Positions 16,780 through 24,458 of a stretch of DNA of 64,000 nucleotides are shown here, one piece after another. The translations under genes and the position numbers were made by a program. Origin of the DNA: 66-474 sp035249175 (GTDB lineage: Bacteria > Pseudomonadota > Gammaproteobacteria > Xanthomonadales > Rhodanobacteraceae); the NCBI GenBank assembly GCA_035249175.1, contig DATFGT010000051.1, positions 62,001 through 126,000 on the forward strand. Direction: 5' to 3'. Each line of letters begins with the position of its first letter. The first letter of the stretch is position 1. The notes under the pieces were generated by a model that saw only the letters and a list, made by a program, of their open reading frames with translations, was not told where the DNA came from and did not search any database.

Positions 16780-18198
16780 CTACACGGTGACACGCGTACC
16801 CGGCATCGGCAGCGTCACCTTGCTGCCCCACTTCGATTTCAATTCGCCAGCCAGCCTGGATCGACCGGGATCTTCGCCGTGCACGAGGCAGACCGGCGGA
16901 TGTCCCGCGATCTTTCCGTACCACGCCGACAGACCATCCTTATCGGCATGCGCGGACAGGCCGCCCACGGTATGCATGCGCGCGCGTACCGGAATGTCGT
17001 CGCCGAACAGACGGACGTGTTTCGCACCTTCAACGAGGCTTCGCCCCAACGTGCCGACCGCCTGATAACCGACGAACACGATGTGCGCGGCCGGATTGGC
17101 GAGATTGTGTCGAAGATGGTGGCGGATGCGGCCTCCCGTGCACATGCCGGAACCGGCGATGATCACCGCGCGGTCATGGATGGCGTTGATCGCGCGCGAC
17201 GCCATGCTGTCTTCAGCGAGCGTCAGGTTCGGCAAGCGCAACGGATGCGGGCGTGTCGCCCACAACTTCTTGGCCGCTTCATCGAACAGGTCCTCATGAC
17301 GGTCATAGGCCGCGGTGACGCGGATCGCCATCGGACTATCCAGGAACAATTTGAACGCGGCGAGACCCCACGCCTCGAAATGTTCGGCGAAGAAGTACAA
17401 CAGTTCCTGGGTGCGCCCGACCGCGAACGCGGGGATCACCACGTTGCCGCCATCCTTGTGCGCGGCAGCGAAAATGGACGCGAGCTCCGCGACGGTGTCT
17501 TCGCGCGACTTGTGCAGTCGATCGCCGTACGTCGATTCCATCACCACGAGATTTGCCGCAGGAACGGGCGCGGGATCGCACAGGATCGGCGTGTGGTCGG
17601 GACCTAGATCGCCGGTGAAGACGAGTCTGCGCGACGTTCCATTTTCCATTGCTTCGATTTCCACGGTCGCGGAACCAAGGATATGCCCGGCATCGCGCAG
17701 CGTGAGGCGCACGCCGGGAAGGATCTCCGTCGGCGCGCCGTACTCCACCGCGCGCATAAGTTTCGTCGCGGCATCGACATCGTCCTGTGTGTACAGCGGC
17801 ACGGAAGGTTTCTGACCCGGCTGCAGATGCCGGTTGTCCTGCTCGGCGTCCATCGTGGCGATATTCGCGGAGTCGCCCAGCATGATGCCTGCAAGGTCGA
17901 TGGTTGCCGGGTGCGTGAAGATCGGCCCCGCGAATCCGCGCTTTACCAGCAACGGCACCCGCCCGGTATGGTCGATGTGCGCGTGGCTGAGCACCAGCAC
18001 GTCGATCGAATCCGGGTCGAACGGGAAAGCGGCGGCGTTGCGCTCATCGGCCTTGCGGTCGCTCTCCGGGTGACCCGGCCGTCCTTGGCGCTCACCCTGC
18101 ACCATCCCGCAATCCAGCAGCACGCGTTTGCCAGCGACTTCGAGCAGGTGACATGAACCCGTCACCTCGCCCGCCGCGCCGTGAAACACGATGTCCAT
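16780..18198 (-). CDS. MBL-fold beta-CASP nuclease (RNA-metabolising)
   Basis: This metallo-beta-lactamase/beta-CASP hydrolase is related to CPSF73-like and bacterial RNA nucleases. The chosen ATG at 18198 gives 472 residues; GCGGGGGA lies 8 bases upstream. The zinc motif HAHIDH is at 72-77. Further metal and beta-CASP signatures are LRDAGHILGSATVEIE, VFTGDLG, ESTYGDRLH, VIPAFAVGRTQEL, SGMCTGGR and the C-terminal VGGLSAHADKDGL. No signal peptide is visible, so it is cytoplasmic. Its exact RNA target is unknown. It is divergent from the M13 peptidase gene with 178 bases between them. Confidence 0.9.
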   Translation of the reverse strand: MDIVFHGAAGEVTGSCHLLEVAGKRVLLDCGMVQGERQGRPGHPESDRKADERNAAAFPFDPDSIDVLVLSHAHIDHTGRVPLLVKRGFAGPIFTHPATIDLAGIMLGDSANIATMDAEQDNRHLQPGQKPSVPLYTQDDVDAATKLMRAVEYGAPTEILPGVRLTLRDAGHILGSATVEIEAMENGTSRRLVFTGDLGPDHTPILCDPAPVPAANLVVMESTYGDRLHKSREDTVAELASIFAAAHKDGGNVVIPAFAVGRTQELLYFFAEHFEAWGLAAFKLFLDSPMAIRVTAAYDRHEDLFDEAAKKLWATRPHPLRLPNLTLAEDSMASRAINAIHDRAVIIAGSGMCTGGRIRHHLRHNLANPAAHIVFVGYQAVGTLGRSLVEGAKHVRLFGDDIPVRARMHTVGGLSAHADKDGLSAWYGKIAGHPPVCLVHGEDPGRSRLAGELKSKWGSKVTLPMPGTRVTV

Positions 18199-18376
18199 GA
18201 CCATTCCCCCGCTTGGCCCAAAGTCGCCGCAGTATGCCGGCGTGCGGCTTGCGGACAAAGCCTTCAGGCTCGCCATGACTTTCGGCAGGGTGCCGCGCGA
18301 CGACACGAGGATGCTGGCACAATCGACGGCTCTTGCGGCGCGCCGCGCCCGTTTCGCAACGTCAAAGGACGCATCC

Positions 18377-20527
18377 ATGCACAAGCATTTGTTGACCCCG
18401 ATCGCGCTGGCCGTCGGCGCGGCGCTGGCAGTTTCCGGTTGCAGCAACAATCAGAACCAGAACACCTCGGCGCCCGCCGCGTCGGCTTCGGCTCCCGCAC
18501 CGGCGCATACCGCGTCCGCCCCGGCGCCGGGTTCGACCGTCGCGATCATGCCCGCGCAGCCGATCGCGTTCGATCTCGACGATCAATACAACCCCTGCAA
18601 CGACTTCGCCGAGTACGTCAACGCCAAGTGGAACAAGGCCAATCCGATCCCGGCCGACCAGTCGACCTGGGGTGCGTTCGGCATCCTGCACGAACGCAGC
18701 ATGCAGCAGCAGAAGCAGATCCTCGAAACGGCCGCGCAAGGTGCCAAGGATCACAAGGGCAACGAACTGGAGCAGAAGCTCGGCAACCTGTACGCCGCCG
18801 GGCTCGACACCGCCACGATCGACAAGCTGGGCTACGACCCGATCAAGCCGCAGCTTGCGGCCATCGACGCATTGAAGACGCCGGCCGACGTCGCCGACTT
18901 CATCAACACCAGCTACGACAATGGCGACAGCTACGTCTTCGACTTCGGTTCGGGCGCCGACTTCAAGGACGCGACCAAACAGATCGGCTACGTGTTCCAG
19001 GACGGTCTGGGCTTGCCGACCCGCGACTATTACCTGTCGCCCAAGTACAAGGACATCCGCGACGCCTACGTGAAGTACATCGCCAAGTCGCTGGAACTGG
19101 TCGGCACGCCGGAAGCCGATGCCAAGAAACAGGCCGACCAGGTGATGAAGTTCGAAACCGAACTCGCCAAGGCCTCGCTGTCGCCGACCGAGTTGCGCGA
19201 TCTCGACAATCGCTACCACTTCGTCACGGTCGCGGACGCCGACAAGATCAGCCCGCACTTCAGTTGGGACAAGTTCTTCAAGGCCCAGGGTGTCGACATC
19301 GGCAAGGGCTTTTCGCTGTCGCAGCCGAAGTTCATCGCCGAGTTCGACAAGCTGCTTGCGCATGCGCCGATTTCGCAGTGGCAGGCTTACCTGAAGTTCC
19401 ACCTCATCAGCAATGCCTCACCGGCATTGAGCCAGGCCTTCGAAGACAATCGCTTCGACTTCTACGGCAAGACGCTCAGCGGCCAGCCCGAGCAGAAGAC
19501 ACGCTGGAAACGTGTGATCGGCGCGGTCAACGACGCCATGGGCATGGGGCTGGGCGAACTGTACGTCGCCAAGTACTTCCCTCCGGAAGCGAAGCAACGC
19601 GCCGAGCAACTCGTCACCAACGTCCGCGCGGCCCTCAAGGAACACATCGAGAACCTCGACTGGATGAGCGAGACGACCAAGAAGAAGGCGCTGGAAAAAT
19701 GGGCACTGTTCCTGCCCAAGATCGGTTACCCCGACAAGGGCGAGTGGCGTGACTGGTCGGGCCTCACCCTCCAACCGGGCCAGTGGTACGCCAGCCTCGA
19801 GGCGGCCTCGAAATACAACTACCACTACGACATTGGCAAGATCGGCAAGGCCACCGACCGCAAGGAGTGGCACATGACGCCGCAGACGATCAACGCCTAC
19901 TACTCGCCTTCCACCAACACCATCAACTTCCCGGCCGCGATCCTGCAACCGCCGTTCTTCTATGCCAAGGGCGACGACGCGGTGAACTACGGCGGCATCG
20001 GTTTCGTGATCGGCCACGAATCGAGCCACGGTTTCGACGACCAGGGCAGCCAGTTCGACGGCCATGGCAACCGGCTCGATTGGTGGACGCCGCAAGACAA
20101 GAAAAAATTCGATGAGCGTACCGCCGCACTGGTGAAGCAGTACGACAGCTACGCGCCGATCCCGGGCAAGCCCGACCTGCGCGTCAACGGCAAGCTGACG
20201 CTGGGCGAGGACATCGGCGACCTGGGCGGCCTCAACATCGCCTACACCGCGTTGCAGACCGCGCTCAAGGCCGACCCCAAGGAAGCCGACCAGAAGATCG
20301 ACGGCATGACCCAGGATCAGCGGTTCTTCCTCAACTCCGCACGCGTCTGGGAAGGCACTGCCCGCGACAAAACCGCGGAATTGCTGTTGAACGTCGATCC
20401 GCACGCACCCGCCAAGGTCCGCGCGTTCGCGACGGCCGCCAACATGCCGCAGTTCGCGCAGGCCTTCCAGTGCAAGCCCGGCGACAAAATGATGCACACG
20501 GGCGACAAGCTGGTGAAGATCTGGTAG
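18377..20527 (+). CDS. M13 family (neprilysin-like) zinc metallopeptidase lipoprotein
   Basis: M13 peptidases cut oligopeptides on the amino side of hydrophobic residues. The ATG at 18377 gives 716 residues with a lipoprotein signal and lipobox AVSGC (Cys22), then a Ser/Ala/Pro-rich spacer. The PepO-type N-terminal domain starts FDLDDQYNPCNDFAEYVN. The zinc site is HESSH at 547-551 with Glu611 in GEDIGD, and the family's C-terminal CKPGDKM...VKIW end is intact. It is likely anchored in the periplasm. It begins 178 bases from the divergent nuclease gene and is followed by a terminator. Confidence 0.94.
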   Translation: MHKHLLTPIALAVGAALAVSGCSNNQNQNTSAPAASASAPAPAHTASAPAPGSTVAIMPAQPIAFDLDDQYNPCNDFAEYVNAKWNKANPIPADQSTWGAFGILHERSMQQQKQILETAAQGAKDHKGNELEQKLGNLYAAGLDTATIDKLGYDPIKPQLAAIDALKTPADVADFINTSYDNGDSYVFDFGSGADFKDATKQIGYVFQDGLGLPTRDYYLSPKYKDIRDAYVKYIAKSLELVGTPEADAKKQADQVMKFETELAKASLSPTELRDLDNRYHFVTVADADKISPHFSWDKFFKAQGVDIGKGFSLSQPKFIAEFDKLLAHAPISQWQAYLKFHLISNASPALSQAFEDNRFDFYGKTLSGQPEQKTRWKRVIGAVNDAMGMGLGELYVAKYFPPEAKQRAEQLVTNVRAALKEHIENLDWMSETTKKKALEKWALFLPKIGYPDKGEWRDWSGLTLQPGQWYASLEAASKYNYHYDIGKIGKATDRKEWHMTPQTINAYYSPSTNTINFPAAILQPPFFYAKGDDAVNYGGIGFVIGHESSHGFDDQGSQFDGHGNRLDWWTPQDKKKFDERTAALVKQYDSYAPIPGKPDLRVNGKLTLGEDIGDLGGLNIAYTALQTALKADPKEADQKIDGMTQDQRFFLNSARVWEGTARDKTAELLLNVDPHAPAKVRAFATAANMPQFAQAFQCKPGDKMMHTGDKLVKIW

Positions 20528-20586
20528 TGATCCCGGGATTCGGGTTCCCGGGACGAGTGCAGATCACTTCAAGGCTTGAACTTCGG

Positions 20587-20615
20587 ACGCCGCACGCAAG
20601 TGCGGCGTTCTTTTT
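20587..20615 (+). terminator. Rho-independent terminator after M13 peptidase gene
   Basis: ACGCCGCAC (20587-20595), loop GCAA, GTGCGGCGT (20600-20608), then TTCTTTTT. A stable 9-bp stem with a GNRA-type loop and a T-run makes this a confident call. Confidence 0.9.
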
Positions 20616-20681
20616 GCCCGCGTGCCTGTATTCGCGGTAACGGCCATGCAGCCTACTGTGGCCTGATTCGTATCGCATGCG

Positions 20682-20712
20682 TATTGCGAATCGTTCGCAT
20701 TTGCCTTATTAT
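20682..20712 (+). promoter_or_regulatory. Promoter with overlapping Fur-box-like palindrome
   Basis: TTGCGA (20684-20689) and TATTAT (20707-20712) are separated by exactly 17 bases and form a good sigma-70 promoter. The palindrome TGCGAATCGTTCGCA (20685-20699), extended as ATTGCGAATCGTTCGCATTT, resembles Fur boxes of pseudomonads and xanthomonads and covers the -35 box and spacer. Iron-dependent repression of the receptor gene downstream is the natural reading. Confidence 0.7.
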
Positions 20713-20839
20713 CAGCCGCGCACCGCCCGCCATCCGCGGGCGAATTTCTTCCAGTCGCCGCTGCGACTCGCGATCCCTCGCCCATGCCGGGCCTGCGTGG
20801 TTGCGGCCATTCGGCGCACAAGAACAAGGCGCACCTTCA

Positions 20840-23182
20840 ATGCCCGGCATCAAGCATCGCAAGCACCGCAAGCACTTCCACCACCGTCCGCTCGCCCTTT
20901 CCACGTTGATGACCGGCATCGCGCTCGGCCTGCCCTCGCTCGCAGCGACGCCGGCGAGCTCGCCGGCGTCGCTGGAAGCGGGCCCGACGCAACTGCCCGT
21001 CGTCAACGTCAAGGCCACGCGCAACCCCTACAAGGTCGATGCGGTGCAATCGCCCAAGTTCACGCAGTCGCTGCTGGACACCCCGCAGACCATCAACGTG
21101 ATCGGCAAGGAAATCATCCAGCAGCAAGGCGCCACCACGCTGACCGAAGCGCTGCGCAACAGTCCCGGCGTCGGCACCTTCTACGTCGGTGAGAACGGCA
21201 GCACCTCGACGGGCGATGCCGTCTACATGCGCGGCTTCGATGCGGCCGGAAGCATCTTCGTCGACGGCGTGCGCGACCTCGGTTCGATCTCGCGCGACGT
21301 GTTCGACACCGAACAGGTCGAAGTCATCAAGGGCCCCGACGGCACCGTGTACGGCCGCACCACGCCGACTGGCGCGATCAACATGGCCAGCAAACAGCCG
21401 CTGCTGGACAACCGCATGGCCGCGACGCTGGCGTACGGCGGCTGGAGCCGGAAGCGCGGCACCGTCGACTGGAACCAGGCGATCGGTGAACACGCGGCCT
21501 TCCGCCTCAACGTGATGGACCAGGACAGCGGCGTCCCGGGCCGCGACACCGTGAAGAACGATCGCTGGGGCATCGCGCCGTCGCTCGCGTTCGGGCTCGG
21601 CACGCCGACCACCGTGTATCTCGACTTCCTGCACATCACCCAAAACAACATCCCCGACGGCGGCGTTCCCACGATCGGTTTGCCGGGCTATTCATCGCCC
21701 GATCCCGCGCGCCCGTTCCTTTCCGACGCCGCCGCAGTCGATCCATCGAACTTCTACGGCACGGCTGCCGACCACGACGACGTCAAGTCCGACATGGCGA
21801 CACTGATCGTGCACCACGAACTTTCCGGCAGCGCAGCGCTGCACGACACCCTGCGCTGGGGCCGCACGCGAGAGCATTACCTGCTGACGTCGTTCATGGG
21901 CAGCGCAGCCAACCTGCTGATGCCCGATCCGCTCGACCCGGCAACCTGGACGATCGCGCGCAGCAATCCGACCTTCAAGGACCAGACCAACCGCATCCTC
22001 ACCAACCAGTTCAACTTCACCGTCAACTTCGACACGGGCAGCGTCACGCACGATCTCAGCACCGGCGTTGAGTTGACGCGCGAGGAACTCGGCACCGGCG
22101 GTTACGCCGCGCTGGACGGGAGCACGTGGACACCCGCGAGTTTGTACGACCCGGACCCGGACACCGCGCTCGGCCTCGTCATCGGCGACAACGGCACGTG
22201 GAGCCGTGCGCGCACCGACACCGCCGGCGTTTATGCTTTCGACACCATGAAGTTTGGCGAACACTGGATGTTCATCGCGGGTGGACGGTTGGATCACTAC
22301 AACACCGAATTCGAAAGCGTCGTCGCGTGCGGCGGCCGCAACACGCCCGCCTGCGGCGACTTGCCAACCGGCGCGCCAGTGCCCGGTCTGAATGCGAACA
22401 AGCGCGGCAATCTCGCGAGCTACAAATTGGGCCTGGTTTACAAGCCCGCCGCGAACGGCAGCGTGTACGCCAACTTCGCGACCGGCAGCGAACCACCCGG
22501 CGGCAACAATCTCGCGTTCAATGCGTCGGCAAGCAATGCCGACAATCCGGTCTTCGACCCCCAGAAGGCGCGCACGGTGGAAGTCGGCGCCAAGTGGAAC
22601 GTGTTCGGCGACCAGTTGCGGCTGACCGGCGCGCTGTTCCGCACCGTCGTCAGCAACCTCGTCGCGCAGGATCCCGTGGACCTACAGTACTACCAGATTG
22701 GTCACGAACGCGTGCAGGGTATCGAACTGGGCGCCGTCGGACAGATCACCCGGCACTGGGCGGTCAGCGCCGGCTACACCTTGATGAACACGCGCGCGGA
22801 TGGCGGCATCGTCAGCAACGCCACCACGCCTTCGGCGCCCGCCACCGACGGTTCCGGCAGGCTGGCCTACACGCCCCGGAGTTCCTTCACCGCCTGGAGT
22901 ACCTGGCGTCTGCCGCGGCACGTCACCGTCGGCGCCGGCGCGCGCTACTCCGGCGAAATGCAACGCGGCCACGACGGTGCCATCGGCACACCGGCCTTCA
23001 CCGACGCGTATTGGGTGTTCGACGGCATGGCCAGCTACGGCATCAATCGGCACGCGTTGCTGCAACTCAACGTCTACAATCTGTTCGACAAGCGTTACGT
23101 GGCCGCGATCAACAAGAGCGGCTACCGCTACACACCCGGCGCGCCGCGTTCGGCCATGCTGATGTTGAACATCCACTACTGA
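20840..23182 (+). CDS. TonB-dependent siderophore receptor (Fiu/PiuA type)
   Basis: Outer-membrane gated channel for ferric siderophores, most like the catecholate receptors Fiu and PiuA. The ATG at 20840 gives 780 residues. A long, basic N terminus (MPGIKHRKHRKHFHH) precedes the signal peptide, with likely cleavage near AAT/PA. The plug domain shows LLDTPQTINVIGKEII, LRNSPGVGTFYVGENG and VEVIKGPDGTVYGRTTPTGAINM. The C-terminal barrel ends RYTPGAPRSAMLMLNIHY with a terminal aromatic. The Fur-box promoter and the PiuC-type gene downstream support an iron role. Confidence 0.92.
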   Translation: MPGIKHRKHRKHFHHRPLALSTLMTGIALGLPSLAATPASSPASLEAGPTQLPVVNVKATRNPYKVDAVQSPKFTQSLLDTPQTINVIGKEIIQQQGATTLTEALRNSPGVGTFYVGENGSTSTGDAVYMRGFDAAGSIFVDGVRDLGSISRDVFDTEQVEVIKGPDGTVYGRTTPTGAINMASKQPLLDNRMAATLAYGGWSRKRGTVDWNQAIGEHAAFRLNVMDQDSGVPGRDTVKNDRWGIAPSLAFGLGTPTTVYLDFLHITQNNIPDGGVPTIGLPGYSSPDPARPFLSDAAAVDPSNFYGTAADHDDVKSDMATLIVHHELSGSAALHDTLRWGRTREHYLLTSFMGSAANLLMPDPLDPATWTIARSNPTFKDQTNRILTNQFNFTVNFDTGSVTHDLSTGVELTREELGTGGYAALDGSTWTPASLYDPDPDTALGLVIGDNGTWSRARTDTAGVYAFDTMKFGEHWMFIAGGRLDHYNTEFESVVACGGRNTPACGDLPTGAPVPGLNANKRGNLASYKLGLVYKPAANGSVYANFATGSEPPGGNNLAFNASASNADNPVFDPQKARTVEVGAKWNVFGDQLRLTGALFRTVVSNLVAQDPVDLQYYQIGHERVQGIELGAVGQITRHWAVSAGYTLMNTRADGGIVSNATTPSAPATDGSGRLAYTPRSSFTAWSTWRLPRHVTVGAGARYSGEMQRGHDGAIGTPAFTDAYWVFDGMASYGINRHALLQLNVYNLFDKRYVAAINKSGYRYTPGAPRSAMLMLNIHY

Positions 23183-23207
23183 CTCCCGACATTCCCGGGC
23201 ACCCGTC

Positions 23208-23558
23208 ATGCTGCAATATGCCATCAACGTGGTCGTCACGGTTGCCGTTGTCATAGCCGTTTCCGAATTGGGAAGGCGCGACTCTTTCTGGGGAGCTGCG
23301 CTTGCATCACTGCCACTCACGTCGTTGCTCGCGTTCATCTGGATTTACCGCAGCACCGGGAACACCCAGACGGTGATTGCCCTTTCGCACGGCATCTTCT
23401 GGCTGGTAATCGCTGCATTGCCACTGTTCCTCGTTTTTCCCACACTCCTCAAGAGCGGCATGGCATTCTGGTCTGCGCTGGGCGTGTCCTGCGTAATCAC
23501 AGTGGGTCTCTATTTCGCGATGGTCTGGACACTGGGACGTTTTGGCGTGCGTTTGTAG
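23208..23558 (+). CDS. DUF3147 family small membrane protein
   Basis: The 116-residue product has four hydrophobic segments covering most of its length (about 2-20, 26-46, 56-78, 85-110). Motifs include SELGRRDSFWGAALASLPLTSLLAFIW, consistent with the DUF3147 family of unknown function. It starts 25 bases after the receptor stop and ends 33 bases before the PiuC-type gene, so it probably sits in the same iron-controlled operon. Being placed inside this operon is the only functional hint. Confidence 0.8.
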   Translation: MLQYAINVVVTVAVVIAVSELGRRDSFWGAALASLPLTSLLAFIWIYRSTGNTQTVIALSHGIFWLVIAALPLFLVFPTLLKSGMAFWSALGVSCVITVGLYFAMVWTLGRFGVRL

Positions 23559-23591
23559 TACCCCGCGAGCGATACGAGCGACCGATATCTC

Positions 23592-24269
23592 ATGCTGCTG
23601 CAGATCGAAAACCTGCTCGATACCGCGTCGCTCGCGCGCACGCTTGCGAAGTTGGACGGCGCGGAGTGGATCGACGGGCGCGAAACCGTTGGCCCGCAAG
23701 GTGCATTGGTCAAGCGCAACCAGCAGTTGCCGGATGCTTCGCCGCTGCGGGCGGAACTGGGCCGCGAAGTATTGGCCGCGTGCGCGCGCCATCCCCAGTT
23801 CCATGCGGCCACGCTGCCGATGAAAATCCTGCCGCCGCGCTTTAACCGTTACGAAAACGGCGGCGCCTACGGACCGCACATCGACGGCGCAGTGATGGCG
23901 CTGGCCGACGGCAGCCAATTGCGCGGCGACATCGCCTGCACGCTGTTCCTCGTCGATCCGGAAAGCTACGACGGCGGCGAATTGATCATCGAAGACACTT
24001 ACGGCGAGCACGAAATCAAACTGGCCGCGGGTGATGCCATCGTGTATCCGGCCAGCAGCCTGCACCGCGTCGAACCGGTGACACGCGGCGCGCGCGTGGC
24101 TGCGTTCTTCTGGATCCAGAGTCTGGTGCGCGACGAAGCGCAACGCCGCATGCTGTTGCAACTCGATACCGCGATTCGGCAACTTACCGGGAGCGGTGCC
24201 GACGCGAATGCGGTCAGGCAGCTCACCGGCGTGTACCACAACCTGCTGAGGCAGTGGGCGGAGACTTAG
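23592..24269 (+). CDS. Fe(II)/2-oxoglutarate dioxygenase, PKHD-type (PiuC/YbiX family)
   Basis: This 225-residue protein belongs to the YbiX/PiuC family of 2-oxoglutarate- and Fe(II)-dependent hydroxylases, often encoded beside TonB siderophore receptors (fiu-ybiX in E. coli, piuA-piuC in Pseudomonas). The iron site is visible as H-x-D in YGPHIDGA (about residues 94-100), with the distal His in SSLHRVEPVTRGAR, whose Arg binds 2-oxoglutarate. GGELIIEDTYGEHEIKL is also typical. The natural substrate is not established. It is likely iron-regulated together with the two genes upstream. Confidence 0.92.
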   Translation: MLLQIENLLDTASLARTLAKLDGAEWIDGRETVGPQGALVKRNQQLPDASPLRAELGREVLAACARHPQFHAATLPMKILPPRFNRYENGGAYGPHIDGAVMALADGSQLRGDIACTLFLVDPESYDGGELIIEDTYGEHEIKLAAGDAIVYPASSLHRVEPVTRGARVAAFFWIQSLVRDEAQRRMLLQLDTAIRQLTGSGADANAVRQLTGVYHNLLRQWAET

Positions 24270-24342
24270 CCTTTGCGATCGTCCCTGATCGCCGCATTTC
24301 CACTCTCCTCGGATTGTTCAGATTCGTCAGTCCGTGGAGGCC

Positions 24343-24387
24343 AGAACGGCCTTCCACGGCCTGACTTTCCACAACAACCGCTTCGAA
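24343..24387 (-). repeat. GTCAGGCC-hairpin dispersed repeat, copy A
   Basis: Read on the minus strand: CGAAGCGGTTGTTGTGGAAA, then GTCAGGCCGTGGAAGGCCGTTCT. The hairpin is AGGCC-GTGGAA-GGCC. The same element with small changes occurs at 27328, 45879 and 61749. It lies upstream of rapA. Confidence 0.7.
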
Positions 24388-24425
24388 CGACACACCCGTC
24401 ACTCGGCAACAGGAACGCGACGCGC

Positions 24426-24431
24426 GATAAT
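24426..24431 (+). promoter_or_regulatory. Candidate -10 box (GATAAT) for rapA
   Basis: GATAAT lies 28 bases before the rapA start and would leave a short leader. No good -35 hexamer is seen at the right distance, so this is tentative. Confidence 0.35.
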
Positions 24432-24458
24432 ACGCGGCTTTCCGACAGCGGATTCGTG

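Larger units (their letters stand above)
20528..20839. other. Spacer with terminator and Fur-controlled promoter
   Basis: This gap of 312 bases holds no gene. It contains a TCCCGGG...CCCGGGA palindrome (about 20531-20554), the terminator at 20587-20615 and the Fur-box/promoter at 20682-20712 listed separately. About 125 bases of untranslated leader remain before the receptor start, with no recognisable riboswitch. Confidence 0.6.
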
